Shown here: positions 19,207 through 28,197 of the stretch, piece after piece
Layout of the letters: the number at the start of each line of letters is the position of its first letter
Position numbering within the stretch: position 1 is the first letter of the stretch
Origin: Acetobacteraceae bacterium
GTDB taxonomy: Bacteria > Pseudomonadota > Alphaproteobacteria > Acetobacterales > Acetobacteraceae
Assembly: GCA_009693865.1 (NCBI GenBank)
Contig: SHWL01000005.1
Coordinates: 1 to 64,000 of the forward strand
Direction: 5' to 3'
Length of the DNA: 64,000 nt
The notes under the pieces: model-generated
Database searches by the model: none
The model's input: the letters and a program-made list of their open reading frames with translations, nothing else
Told to the model about the DNA's origin: nothing
Position numbers and translations under genes: made by a program

Positions 19207-21075
19207 ATGACGCCGTCAATCCGAACCGATGAGTCCACGGGTTTAAAGACCTTCAACACGCGCGCGGCCAAGGCGACCGATAAAATCGCTGGCAAGGGCT
19301 ATTCGGCCATTGAAGACGAGGCGCTGAAGACGCTTCCGCCGCCGCCGCCCGGCGCCGCGTTCAACGCCGAGGAACAGGCCAAATATCGCGCGTTCAAAGA
19401 AGCGAGACAGGGCGCCGCCGATTACATGGCAATGGAAGGCGAGTTCGCCAAATACCTCGAGGATGTTTATTCCGCGCCGCCTGTCGGACGGGATTCCTTG
19501 ACCGACGAGTGCGAGATTCTGGTGATCGGCGCTGGCTTCGCCGGTCTGCTGCTCTGGCAAAAACTTCGCGATGCCGGCTTCCAGGACGTCCGGTTTTGCG
19601 AGAAGGGCGGCGACGTCGGCGGCACCTGGTACTGGAATCGCTATCCCGGCATCGCCTGCGACGTCGAATCGTACAGCTATCTGCCTCTGCTGGAGGAGAT
19701 GGGATACTTTCCGACAATGAAGTTCGCCTCCGGGTTCGAAATTCTCGAATACTGCCAGAGCATGGCGGAAAAGTCCGGCTTCTATGACCGTTGCCTGTTT
19801 CACACGACCGTCGAGCAGACGGCATGGGATGAAGCCACCAGCCGTTGGACGATCTGCACGGACCGCGGCGACAAAATGCGCGCGCGCCATGTCGTGCTGG
19901 CGAACGGCATCCTTACGACCCCGAAGCTCGCCCGAATCGAAGGCATGGAGACCTTCTCGGGCAAAGCCTTCCATACGTCGCGGTGGGACTACACCGTGGA
20001 CCTGGAGGGTAAGCGCGTCGGCATCATCGGAACAGGCGCGACCGCCGTGCAGGTCATTCCGGAAATCGCCAAAGTCGTGAAGCAACTGTACGTCTTTCAG
20101 CGGACGCCCTCCACCATCGACGTGCGAGACCAGCGCGCGACGACCCAGGAGGAGATCGAAACGTGGTCGAACGAGCCGGGTTGGGCGCGGGCGAGGCGGG
20201 AGAGGCTCGCGAGGATATCATCCGGACGCACGGCGCTGAAAGGCAATGACGACTATCTCTCGGGCAAGGTCGCCGATTTCAGGGAACGCAGGCAGTACGA
20301 GCGGGAACTGTCCCCGGAAGAACTGATGCAAAGGCAACTCAACACCAACTTCCGAATCATGGAACAGATCCGCGCCCGGGTTGACGCGATCGTAAAGGAT
20401 CCAAAAACCGCGGCGGCGCTGAAACCTTACTATCCGTATGGCTGCAAGCGGCCGACGTTTCACGATGAGTTCCTGCCGGCATTCAACCTGCCACACGTGA
20501 CGCTTGTCGATACGGCCCCGCACGGGGTCAGCAAGATCAACGCCAGGGGCGTGGTTCATGATGGCGTGGAATATCCCGTCGACGTTCTGATCTACGCGAC
20601 CGGGTTCCAATGGATGGCGACCTCGACATTCAACATGATCACCGGCCGCGGTGGAAAGACGTTGCGAGACAAGTGGGAGACGGAAGGCGTCAAGACCTTC
20701 CTCGGCCTGCACAGTCACGGATTTCCAAATCTGTTCATTATGTCCGGACCCCAGGGCGGTGGCGGACAGTTCAATTTCACCCGGGGCATTGAGGGCCACA
20801 CCGACTACGTTGTCTGGATGCTGAAGACGTTGCGCGCGCGGGGTGCGGGCATCGTCGACATCAAGAAGGAACCGGAGATCGCTTATGCGGAGCATTGCCG
20901 CGACGCCGACATAAGGACTCGCCCGCTGCGCGATTGCTTGTCCTATTACAATGGTGACGGGGCCGCGGAGCCCGGCAGTCTTGCCTACTATGGGGGACCG
21001 CAAAAATGGCACGAACTCCGGGGTAAAGCCCAGGAAACGCTGGAGCCTTATGTTTTTGAAACAGCGCGGGCGTGA
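19207..21075 (+). CDS. Baeyer-Villiger-type flavin monooxygenase (copy 1)
   Basis: 622 aa. The FAD Rossmann motif VIGAGFAGLL lies near residue 108 and the NADPH Rossmann VGIIGTGATAVQ near 275. Between them is FSGKAFHTSRWD, matching the Baeyer-Villiger fingerprint FxGxxxHxxxW. There is a ~95-residue N-terminal extension before the FAD domain. The family inserts oxygen next to a ketone carbonyl, giving an ester or lactone. It is followed at 75 bp by a paralogue. The alpha/beta hydrolase and TetR regulator 3-4 kb downstream could complete a ketone breakdown unit. Confidence 0.92.
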   Translation: MTPSIRTDESTGLKTFNTRAAKATDKIAGKGYSAIEDEALKTLPPPPPGAAFNAEEQAKYRAFKEARQGAADYMAMEGEFAKYLEDVYSAPPVGRDSLTDECEILVIGAGFAGLLLWQKLRDAGFQDVRFCEKGGDVGGTWYWNRYPGIACDVESYSYLPLLEEMGYFPTMKFASGFEILEYCQSMAEKSGFYDRCLFHTTVEQTAWDEATSRWTICTDRGDKMRARHVVLANGILTTPKLARIEGMETFSGKAFHTSRWDYTVDLEGKRVGIIGTGATAVQVIPEIAKVVKQLYVFQRTPSTIDVRDQRATTQEEIETWSNEPGWARARRERLARISSGRTALKGNDDYLSGKVADFRERRQYERELSPEELMQRQLNTNFRIMEQIRARVDAIVKDPKTAAALKPYYPYGCKRPTFHDEFLPAFNLPHVTLVDTAPHGVSKINARGVVHDGVEYPVDVLIYATGFQWMATSTFNMITGRGGKTLRDKWETEGVKTFLGLHSHGFPNLFIMSGPQGGGGQFNFTRGIEGHTDYVVWMLKTLRARGAGIVDIKKEPEIAYAEHCRDADIRTRPLRDCLSYYNGDGAAEPGSLAYYGGPQKWHELRGKAQETLEPYVFETARA

Positions 21076-21150
21076 AGGGTCGCGTTGACGTCTGGTGAAT
21101 CTGCCATCTCTGAGATATTCACGATCGAGAACCACGACAGGAACCAGAGT

Positions 21151-22944
21151 ATGTCCGAGACGAAAGAAAAAGCGCCACCGGGAAGGGTGCAGAACCCGAA
21201 TGCCGCGGCGGTCCGCGTCGCGTTCGATCCGTTGCGGCCGACCGGGAAGCCGCAGGAATACTACGAAACGATCAAACGGAAATTCGCGGAAGCCCGGGAT
21301 TTGCGTTTGAGTTACCGGCCGGGCGGACGGACACAATACACCTCAGACCTCACGGGCGAGTTATCGAAGTACGAAATCGATCCGCACGCCGAAGCCTCGG
21401 AACCGCGAGAGCCGATCAGCGACACAGTGGAATGCCTGTTCATTGGCGGCGGCTTCTCCGCGCTGCTCACGGCGGCCCGTCTGCGCGAAAAGGGCGTCGA
21501 GAGCATCCGCATCGTGGAACGCGGCAGTGACGTCGGCGGCACCTGGTACTGGAACCGCTATCCCGGCGCGGCGTGCGATGTCTCGGCTTATGACTATCTC
21601 CCGTTGCTCGATGAACTGAACCACGTGCCGAGTAGCTTTTTCGCGAAGGGGCCGGAAATCTTCGCGCATTGTCAGGCGATTGCCCGGAAGTACGATCTCT
21701 ACGATCTCGCGGTGTTCCAAACCACCGTGACGTCCACCGTGTGGGACGCGAAGGCGAAACTCTGGCGCGTTGGCACCGATCGCGGCGATACGATGTCGGC
21801 GCGGTTCGTGATCTGTGCCAATGGCACGCTGTCGAAACCGAAGCTCTCGAAGATCGAGGGCATGGAGACCTTCAAGGGGCATTCGTTCCACTCGTCGCGG
21901 TTCGATTACGCGTACACGAAGGCCGACCTGTCCGGCCTTAAGGACAAGGTCGTCGGCATCATCGGCACCGGGGCGTCAGCCGTGCAGATCATTCCGCGCG
22001 CCGGAAAGGCCGCGAAGGAACTTTACGTGTTCCAGCGCACGCCTTCCGCCATCGACATCCGCGACGACATCCCGACCGACCCCGCCTGGGCCGCGGCATT
22101 GAAGCCCGGGTGGCAGGCCGAACGGCTCGAACGGCACATGCGCGGCCCTGTCCTGACGGAGCAACAGAAGATCGACCTCGCCAACCTGCCGCGCGAGGAA
22201 AAGATACGGCGGCAAGAAAACCAGAACATCGAACACCAGATGCGCATTCACGCGCGCGTCGACGAAATCGTGAAGGACAAGGCCACCGCCGAAGCGCTGA
22301 AGCCGTGGTATATGCACCGGTGCAAACGCCCCTGCTACGATGACGAATATCTGCCGGCCTTCAACCTGCCAAACGTGCATTTGGTGGACACCAACGGCCG
22401 CGGTGTGACCGAAGTCAATGAAAAAGGCGTTGTGTTCGAGGGGCGTGAATATCCCGTGGATGTGCTGATTTACGCGACCGGATTCGAGGTGCAGGTGACC
22501 GGCATCTACAACGAAATCCGCGGCGAAAACGGGCTGGAACTGAATGAGAAATATGCCGAGGGCATGCGCACTGTGTTCGGCATTCACTCGGCGGGCTACC
22601 CGAACCTGTTCATCATGGGCGGGTATCAGGCGTCATTCCAGTTCAACCTGACGTTCATGCTGCGGACGCAAGGCGCGCACATCGCGGAGTGCATCAAACA
22701 TGTCCACGATCACGGCCATGCGACGATCGACGCGAAGCCGGAAACCGAGCAGTGGTGGGTGGATGAGGTGATCCGCCACCGTGGCAAGACCAATCGCAAT
22801 CGGGAATGCACGCCTGGTTATTATAACTTCGAGGGTGAGTCGAACCGCCGGCAGGACGGAAATTACAACGGTGGTTTTTATCAGTACTCAATACATTTGG
22901 CGGAAGTGAAGAAGGAGATCGAAAAACACTTCAACTTTGGTTGA
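21151..22944 (+). CDS. Baeyer-Villiger-like flavin monooxygenase (copy 2)
   Basis: 597 aa from the ATG at 21151 (ACAGGA upstream). FAD motif FIGGGFSALL, DVGGTWYWNRYPG, and NADPH motif VGIIGTGASAVQ are present. The Baeyer-Villiger fingerprint reads FKGHSFHSSRFD, with Phe in place of the usual Trp. Closely similar to copy 1, so a tandem duplication with divergence. The substitution leaves open whether it is a true Baeyer-Villiger enzyme. Confidence 0.9.
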   Translation: MSETKEKAPPGRVQNPNAAAVRVAFDPLRPTGKPQEYYETIKRKFAEARDLRLSYRPGGRTQYTSDLTGELSKYEIDPHAEASEPREPISDTVECLFIGGGFSALLTAARLREKGVESIRIVERGSDVGGTWYWNRYPGAACDVSAYDYLPLLDELNHVPSSFFAKGPEIFAHCQAIARKYDLYDLAVFQTTVTSTVWDAKAKLWRVGTDRGDTMSARFVICANGTLSKPKLSKIEGMETFKGHSFHSSRFDYAYTKADLSGLKDKVVGIIGTGASAVQIIPRAGKAAKELYVFQRTPSAIDIRDDIPTDPAWAAALKPGWQAERLERHMRGPVLTEQQKIDLANLPREEKIRRQENQNIEHQMRIHARVDEIVKDKATAEALKPWYMHRCKRPCYDDEYLPAFNLPNVHLVDTNGRGVTEVNEKGVVFEGREYPVDVLIYATGFEVQVTGIYNEIRGENGLELNEKYAEGMRTVFGIHSAGYPNLFIMGGYQASFQFNLTFMLRTQGAHIAECIKHVHDHGHATIDAKPETEQWWVDEVIRHRGKTNRNRECTPGYYNFEGESNRRQDGNYNGGFYQYSIHLAEVKKEIEKHFNFG

Positions 22945-22965
22945 TCGTTGTATCATCGCTCTCCC

Positions 22966-23175
22966 GTCATGACCCGGGCCAGCCGATTGAGCACGGTGCC
23001 ACGACGGGTGGCCCGGACGAGCCGCCTGTGCATCAGGATAAGGGTCAGATGCGGTGGGCATTGTCCCGAATCGTCATGGCCCGATCGAGTCGGGCCATGA
23101 CGATCGAAAGAGAATGTCCGTCCCCACCCCGTCCTTATCCTGATGCATATGCGGACGAGCCGGACCATGACGATG
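22966..23175. repeat. Nested palindromic REP-like element
   Basis: Fills the 317-bp gap 22945-23261. Three layers are seen: an inner palindrome with 14-bp arms (23071-23084 / 23090-23103, core gtcatggcccga), middle 13-bp arms catcaggataagg (23031-23043 / 23133-23145), and outer degenerate gtcatgacccgg / ccggaccatgac ends. It also carries the acgggtggcccggacgag segment common to other elements in the window. It sits between convergent genes, so it could act as a bidirectional transcription stop. Confidence 0.8.
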
Positions 23176-23261
23176 GGACGGTGAGATCAGGCCGCTTCCA
23201 ATAAGGACCGCGGCGTGACCTGTCCGGGGATTCCACGAACAGGCCACGCCGCGGCAACCCC

Positions 23262-24386
23262 TTAGTGCAGTCCGTAAAATCCCTTGGCACCGCCCGCCAG
23301 CACCTGGTGGCGTGTGGCCTCCGAAAGGCCCACGAGTTTCTCACGCACCATGTCCGGAGCCCCGGGGAAGAACCCATCCGGGTGCGGATAGTCGGTCGCC
23401 CAGAGGATCTTGTGCGGGCCGATGTATTCGGCGAGCACGCTCAGGCTTTTTTCGACCGGCTCGAACGAGATCCAGCAATTGCGCTGGAAGATCTCACTCG
23501 GCCGCATCGACAGGCCAGAATCGTTGAACCCCTGGTCGTCGAAATGCCGATCCATCCGTTCCAGCCACGGCACGATCCAGCCGCCTCCGGACTCCAGAAA
23601 GGCAACGCGCAGCTTGGGATGTTTGTCGATCACGCCGCCCCAGATCATGCCGAGACACGCCATCATCATTTCCATCGTGTGTGTCACGATATGGCGCGCG
23701 CCACGCGTGTCGAAACGATCCATGCCGACCTGCGCCATGCCCGCATTCCCGCCCTCATGGAAACCGACCGCCATGTCGTACTGTTCCACCGCGGTCCAGA
23801 ACGGTTCGTAATCGGGGTGATGGATCATCTTGTTATTGTACGGGTTGGGACGGACGAAGATGCCGGTCATGCCGAGTTGCTCGCGCGCGAACTTCATTTC
23901 GGCGATGGCATGCGGGACGGACTGCAACGGGATCATCGCGATGCCGAACAGGCGATCCGGATAGGGTTTGCAGTAATCGGCGAGCCAGCGGTTATAGGCG
24001 CGGCAGATCGCGGCCGAAATCTCCGGGTCGTCCACCGCGCCCGCGAACAGGCCGATGGAGGGATACAAATACGCCGCGTCGATCCCGTCCAGGTCCATAT
24101 CGGGGATGCGGGCATGCGGATCGAAGCCGCCTTTGCGGCCGTCCTTGTATTCCGAGGCATTGTCCACCACCACGGCGCCGTCGCGTAAGCCGACCGCGCC
24201 AAGCGAGGCCATGCCGCGTTCGCTGCCCAGGGTTTTCTGGCCAATGAGCAGGCGTTCCATCCCCTTGTTGTCGCGCACCAGCCTGGGCGCGTGATCGCGG
24301 TATTTCGGGTCCATGTAGTCGGCCCAAAGCTCCAGCGGCTCCAGGATATGCCCGTCAGCATCGATACAGTTGTATTCACGGCTCAT
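23262..24386 (-). CDS. Amidohydrolase family 2 protein (ACMSD-like fold)
   Basis: 374 aa. Metal-site features of the amidohydrolase-2 family: IDADGH near the N-terminus (DxH), VGFHEGGN near 220, and LWATDYPHPDG near 335 with the conserved Asp. Members are decarboxylases or hydrolases acting on cyclic or aromatic acids. An AAGGAG site lies 8 nt before the ATG at 24386. Same strand as, and 118 bp upstream-adjacent to, the TetR gene in map order. Substrate unknown. Confidence 0.9.
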   Translation of the reverse strand: MSREYNCIDADGHILEPLELWADYMDPKYRDHAPRLVRDNKGMERLLIGQKTLGSERGMASLGAVGLRDGAVVVDNASEYKDGRKGGFDPHARIPDMDLDGIDAAYLYPSIGLFAGAVDDPEISAAICRAYNRWLADYCKPYPDRLFGIAMIPLQSVPHAIAEMKFAREQLGMTGIFVRPNPYNNKMIHHPDYEPFWTAVEQYDMAVGFHEGGNAGMAQVGMDRFDTRGARHIVTHTMEMMMACLGMIWGGVIDKHPKLRVAFLESGGGWIVPWLERMDRHFDDQGFNDSGLSMRPSEIFQRNCWISFEPVEKSLSVLAEYIGPHKILWATDYPHPDGFFPGAPDMVREKLVGLSEATRHQVLAGGAKGFYGLH

Positions 24387-24504
24387 GGTTTATCTCCTTC
24401 CGAGGGGTGCTTCGATGGTGCCACGCGGCCGGCACGGCTTTACGCAGGCGCAAATGACACCGGTGAGTGTCATACGAACGGGTAGAGCCAGCTACCAACC
24501 AATG

Positions 24505-25188
24505 TCAAGGGGTTGTCCGCTCCACCTTACGCGCGCCATCGAGAAACAATGCCACCGCGCCCGTCACCCATCGCTGGCGAGCCACCTGATCAAGCGGCTT
24601 CGCGCCCCGGCCGGCCTCTCTCGATGGCGCGCCGATGATCAGGCTGAGCAGCAACCGGGTTGCCAGGGCGGTATCGTCCAGCACCAGGCGGCCCAGAAGC
24701 ACCTCCTCCTCGAGCATTTTACCGACGGCCCAGGCGACGCCATGCGCGGCTTGCTCCTCGATGACACGGTTGAGTTCCGGAAAGCGGTACGCCTCCGCCG
24801 TCACCACCCGGAGCAGGCGCACGACATCCGGATCCAACACGTAATTCAGCACGCGCATCGCCATGTCGAAGAGCCGTTCATCGACGCCGCGATCGGTGCC
24901 GATCGTTCTGAGATCGGGACGGCGCGCGTCGAGAACATTTTTCACGACCGCGTGGAACAGACCGGCCTTACCGGTGAAACGCACATAGATGGTTCGCTTC
25001 GTCGCGCCGATATGTCCCGCGATTTGTTCAATGGTGGTCGCGCCGTAACCTTGCTCCAGGAATAACCCCTCCGCGACCCCGAGGATCCGGTCACCCAGCT
25101 GTGCCGCGACCTCCCGCGGCGGACGTCCCGCGCGCTTGAGCGGCAGCGGCGCGCGCGGGACGGTTCCAAGGGCATCGGTTTGTTCCAT
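24505..25188 (-). CDS. TetR/AcrR family transcriptional regulator
   Basis: 227 aa from the ATG at 25188 (GAGGAG upstream). The N-terminal helix-turn-helix is clear: ILGVAEGLFLEQGYGATTIE, QIAGHIGATKRTIYVRF, about residues 36-75. It is preceded by a basic, proline-rich arm (LKRAGRPPRE). The C-terminal two thirds is the ligand-binding/dimer domain with a TetR_C AefR-like look. It lies between the alpha/beta hydrolase and the amidohydrolase on the same strand and probably controls them, perhaps also the monooxygenase pair. Confidence 0.92.
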   Translation of the reverse strand: MEQTDALGTVPRAPLPLKRAGRPPREVAAQLGDRILGVAEGLFLEQGYGATTIEQIAGHIGATKRTIYVRFTGKAGLFHAVVKNVLDARRPDLRTIGTDRGVDERLFDMAMRVLNYVLDPDVVRLLRVVTAEAYRFPELNRVIEEQAAHGVAWAVGKMLEEEVLLGRLVLDDTALATRLLLSLIIGAPSREAGRGAKPLDQVARQRWVTGAVALFLDGARKVERTTP

Positions 25189-25250
25189 ATACTCCTCTGG
25201 GAGGAAGCGGGGCGTCGGGCGCGAATACCCGTATGGCGAAAACGAGCGCC

Positions 25251-26015
25251 TTACTGGGCCGCAGCCGCCATCGGTTGATGCGCCCGCAGGAACGTCCGCA
25301 CGTGGCTCAGCGCCTGGGCCGTCTGCTCCTTGGTTTCCTTCCATGGGTAGATGCTGACTTCGGAGTTCGGCGCGAGGCGCGCGGACTCCATGGCCACCGC
25401 ATACGGGTGCGCAGGGACGTCGTCCGGCAGAACCAGAATGGGCGTCCGGCAGGCGCGCACGAAATCACGCGTCACGGTGAAGACGAAATCGGGGTTGGAG
25501 AGGTACATCTTCTTCAGGAAGGCGTCGACCATCTCCATCGTGATCTCGGGCCTGCCGGCGCACAGCTCCGGTCCCCAGCCCGTGATGTTGTTGTTGTAAA
25601 ACAGGTCGCGCATCTCCGGGCGAGACCCACTGGGCTGCGCCAGCACGGCGGCGACGATACGCCCGGGCGCCCGCTTCAACAGGTTCCAGATGAACGGTCC
25701 GCCGATGCAGAAGCCCATCACCATGAACTCTTTGATGCCCAGATGATCCATCAGGCCGAGTTGGTCGTCGGCATGGGAGTCCCAGGGCCGGTCGATCTCG
25801 ACCGGGCCGGAGGATTGGCCGCCATTGGCGTTGCGCAAATCCAACGTGATGCAGCGGTATTCGTTCTTGAACTCCTCCATGCAGTTGAAGGGCGGGAATC
25901 CCGTGAGGGAGGCGATGTTCGAGTTCAGCCCTCCGCCGGGGATGAACAGAACCGGGAAGCCGGAGCCGGCTTCCTGGTAGTGGATGCGGACGGCGCCTTT
26001 TTCGTGGAACGGCAT
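25251..26015 (-). CDS. Alpha/beta hydrolase with cysteine nucleophile
   Basis: 254 aa alpha/beta-hydrolase fold: FIPGGGLNSN (oxyanion region), LDLRNANGGQSSGP, and the nucleophile elbow GFCIGG near residue 107, with Cys where Ser is usual. Candidate acid Asp is in VLPDDVPAHP and the His in LSHVRTF near 240. Cysteine at the elbow recalls dienelactone hydrolases, though the rest looks like ester/lactone hydrolases. Placed after two monooxygenases that could yield esters or lactones. AGGGAG precedes the ATG at 26015. Confidence 0.88.
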   Translation of the reverse strand: MPFHEKGAVRIHYQEAGSGFPVLFIPGGGLNSNIASLTGFPPFNCMEEFKNEYRCITLDLRNANGGQSSGPVEIDRPWDSHADDQLGLMDHLGIKEFMVMGFCIGGPFIWNLLKRAPGRIVAAVLAQPSGSRPEMRDLFYNNNITGWGPELCAGRPEITMEMVDAFLKKMYLSNPDFVFTVTRDFVRACRTPILVLPDDVPAHPYAVAMESARLAPNSEVSIYPWKETKEQTAQALSHVRTFLRAHQPMAAAAQ

Positions 26016-26582
26016 GGCGGTTTTCTCCCTTGGTTTGTGTGGGGTGAGTGTTAGCGCGTTTTGGCCAGCCGCGTATGAGGCCGTCGTGGTTCCCGGCCCA
26101 CGGAAGTTCCCGAAGCTTTACGGTTCAGGAGTTTTGCTCAATTTTCGTAACCGCTCAACCCGGCCGCACCCCGCCGTTCGCGCCTCGGGCGTGATGGGGG
26201 GGGTGGTTCGATGTTCTCCGGACGGCGTCGCGCGAACTCAGTAAGTGCCCGAGTCAATCGGCGGTCTGCCCTCTCTTGGGGTCACTACACGATTTCCGTA
26301 TAATTGTACGGTAACCGGATTTGGAGATCGCCCCACCCCTCGGGCACGCCGCCGAGGTGGGCTCCGAATAGGAAATTCCACTGACCTGCCAGGGGGCGCC
26401 GACCGGACGTGCAAGCAACCGCTCTCAGATCCCCTTGAATACATTCGCTTTTCGGCTTAGCGTACGATTTTGAACCGGTTGTGTGGCGACGCCACACCGC
26501 GCGTGTGCCCCCATTGGTCCACTGCGGCTGACAATACCATCGCGCTTGTGCTAGACCACGCCGCAGCGAAAGGAATGCCGCC
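26016..26582. other. 567-bp region without recognisable gene
   Basis: Between the hydrolase start and the toxin module. The stretch around 26280-26320 is less GC-rich (tccgtataattgtacggtaa) and unlike its surroundings. Open frames on both strands are overlapped by one another and give no known product. It must contain the promoters for the hydrolase and for the toxin module. Confidence 0.4.
26528..26556 (+). promoter_or_regulatory. Possible promoter of the toxin-antitoxin-like pair
   Basis: ctgaca at 26528-26533, 17-bp spacer, then gctagac-type -10 region at 26550-26556, 27 bp upstream of the first gene's ATG. The -35 is close to TTGACA; the -10 is a poor match to the enteric consensus. Confidence 0.3.
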
Positions 26583-26801
26583 ATGAAACAGATCGTCCTT
26601 GACGCTGAGGCGGGGCAGATATCCGAGGAGCTCAGCCGGCGGGGCATCCCGTCCAGCACCCGAGTGCATGCGCTGGTCGAGATCGTGGACGATCCGCAGT
26701 TGCCAATGGGCCAGATCGCTCAAACGGGCAAGAGTTTCGACTGGCTCGCCGATGAACCCGATCTCTATTCGGACACGGACCTGGTGGAGCGCGCGGGTTA
26801 G
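26583..26801 (+). CDS. Putative antitoxin-like small protein
   Basis: 72 aa, acidic, no obvious DNA-binding domain (MKQIVLDAEAGQISEELSRR, then TRVHALVEIVDDPQLPMG). An AAAGGA site precedes the ATG. Its stop codon directly abuts the GTG start of a PemK/MazF-like gene with no gap, the usual layout of an antitoxin-toxin pair. No named antitoxin family is recognised; the assignment rests on position and size. Confidence 0.6.
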   Translation: MKQIVLDAEAGQISEELSRRGIPSSTRVHALVEIVDDPQLPMGQIAQTGKSFDWLADEPDLYSDTDLVERAG

Positions 26802-27137
26802 GTGTTTGCATTTGGGAGCATCGTCCTCACCCGCTTTCCGTTCACCGATCTCTCCGGCGATAAGCGCCGTCCGGCCCTCGTGGTCTCCCGCGACAATGAC
26901 CGGCGCGCCGATCTCGTCGTGTGCTTCATCACTTCCATCCCGCGTACCGGCTCGGACATAGTACCGCTCGCCGCCACGGCAGGGACGGGCCTGAAGGTCC
27001 TGTCCGCGGTACGCTTCGATAAGCTGGCAACGCTTGATCGGTCCATCATCGCCGGGAAGCTTGGAGACGCGCCAGCGGAGTGGCTCGCGAATCATCGCGC
27101 GGTTTTCTTCGGCGTGTTTGGGTTCGGGCAGCCTTGA
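26802..27137 (+). CDS. Type II toxin-antitoxin PemK/MazF family toxin
   Basis: 111 aa, GTG start immediately after the preceding stop. PemK/MazF-type fold: GSIVLTRFPFTDLSGDKRRP, ALVVSRD, then LVVCFITS and VRFDKLATLDRSII near the C-terminal third. Known members are ribosome-independent or -dependent mRNA endoribonucleases. GTG start and zero spacing suggest translational coupling to the upstream gene, which would keep toxin below antitoxin. Confidence 0.85.
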   Translation: MFAFGSIVLTRFPFTDLSGDKRRPALVVSRDNDRRADLVVCFITSIPRTGSDIVPLAATAGTGLKVLSAVRFDKLATLDRSIIAGKLGDAPAEWLANHRAVFFGVFGFGQP

Positions 27138-27192
27138 CGGGTAGAGTAACCGCGGCGACGTTCACACCCACGTCCTCGAGAGGAAAACAACA

Positions 27193-28068
27193 ATGACCCA
27201 GGTTGGCACAGGCACTCACACTTACGAACTGATCCGCGACTTCCTCAAACTCCCCAACGGCGAAAGATTCGGGCTGGTCAGCCGCGTGGCGACCGACTCC
27301 CGGGACCGCGTCTACGTCTTCCAGCGCAAGAATCCCCCGGTCGTCGTGTTCGAAAAAGACGGAACCTATGTGGGCTCCTGGGGCACCGGCGAGGTCACCG
27401 ACCCGCACGGCCTGAAAATCGTCGACGATATCGTCTACACCACCGACCGCTCCGACTCGGTCGCGAAATCGTTCACCCTCGACGGCAAGCCGCTGCTGGA
27501 GCTTGGCACACGCGGCGTGCACTCCGACACCGGCTGCACCGGCTCCCCCTGGCTGGCGCCGCGCGCGGCCGGACCGTTCAACCATCCCACCGAGATGCTC
27601 CCCCACCCCAACGGCGACATTTACGTGACCGACGGCTACCGCAACGCCCGCGTACACCGCTTCACGCGCGACGGCCAACTCGTCACGTCGTGGGGCGCGC
27701 CTGGCCCCGCGGAGGGCCAGTTCCATTTGCCGCACAGCATCGCGTCCGACCCCGAGGGCAAGCTCTACGTGGCCGACCGCGCGAACCGGCGCATCCAGAT
27801 CTTCTCGCCCGAGGGCGACTTCCTGGGCCAATGGACCGGCATGGGCGGACCAAACGACATCACCCGCGCCAAGGACGGCACGTACGTCATCGCCGAGCAG
27901 GAGGCCGACGGTAATCCGGCGTATGTCTGCGTGCGCGATGCGGACGGAAATGTGCTCGCCCGAATGGAGAGCCGCCATGTCCACGGCGCGGGTGTGGACT
28001 CGCGCGGCGACATCTACGCCGGATTGACCGCGGACCGGAGCGTGGACAAGTTCGTGCGGACCGGCTGA
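27193..28068 (+). CDS. NHL-repeat beta-propeller protein
   Basis: 291 aa with about six NHL-type blades: VATDSRDRVYVFQR, PHGLKIVDDIVYTTDR, PTEMLPHPNGDIYVTDGYRN, PHSIASDPEGKLYVADRANR, GPNDITRAKDGTYVIAEQ and AGVDSRGDIYAG. The layout resembles peptidyl-hydroxyglycine lyase-like propellers, but no signal peptide is seen. A GAGAGGA site precedes the ATG. It opens a run of same-direction genes leading to a Rieske dioxygenase. Role unknown; possibly a lyase or lactonase of the same pathway. Confidence 0.85.
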   Translation: MTQVGTGTHTYELIRDFLKLPNGERFGLVSRVATDSRDRVYVFQRKNPPVVVFEKDGTYVGSWGTGEVTDPHGLKIVDDIVYTTDRSDSVAKSFTLDGKPLLELGTRGVHSDTGCTGSPWLAPRAAGPFNHPTEMLPHPNGDIYVTDGYRNARVHRFTRDGQLVTSWGAPGPAEGQFHLPHSIASDPEGKLYVADRANRRIQIFSPEGDFLGQWTGMGGPNDITRAKDGTYVIAEQEADGNPAYVCVRDADGNVLARMESRHVHGAGVDSRGDIYAGLTADRSVDKFVRTG

Positions 28069-28197
28069 ATATCCGTCCAGGAAACGTTCCACCGGGCCCG
28101 ATTGCCGTTTCAGCCTTCGCATGCGGCCGCGGGCGAACCGCTTGTCTTCCATGGCGGGGCGGCGGAAGATGCCTCCAAACGGGAGGACTGCCACGCG

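Noticed and set aside
26457-27095. 212-codon minus-strand frame across the toxin pair
   Set aside because: Antisense to the PemK-like gene, with no domain.
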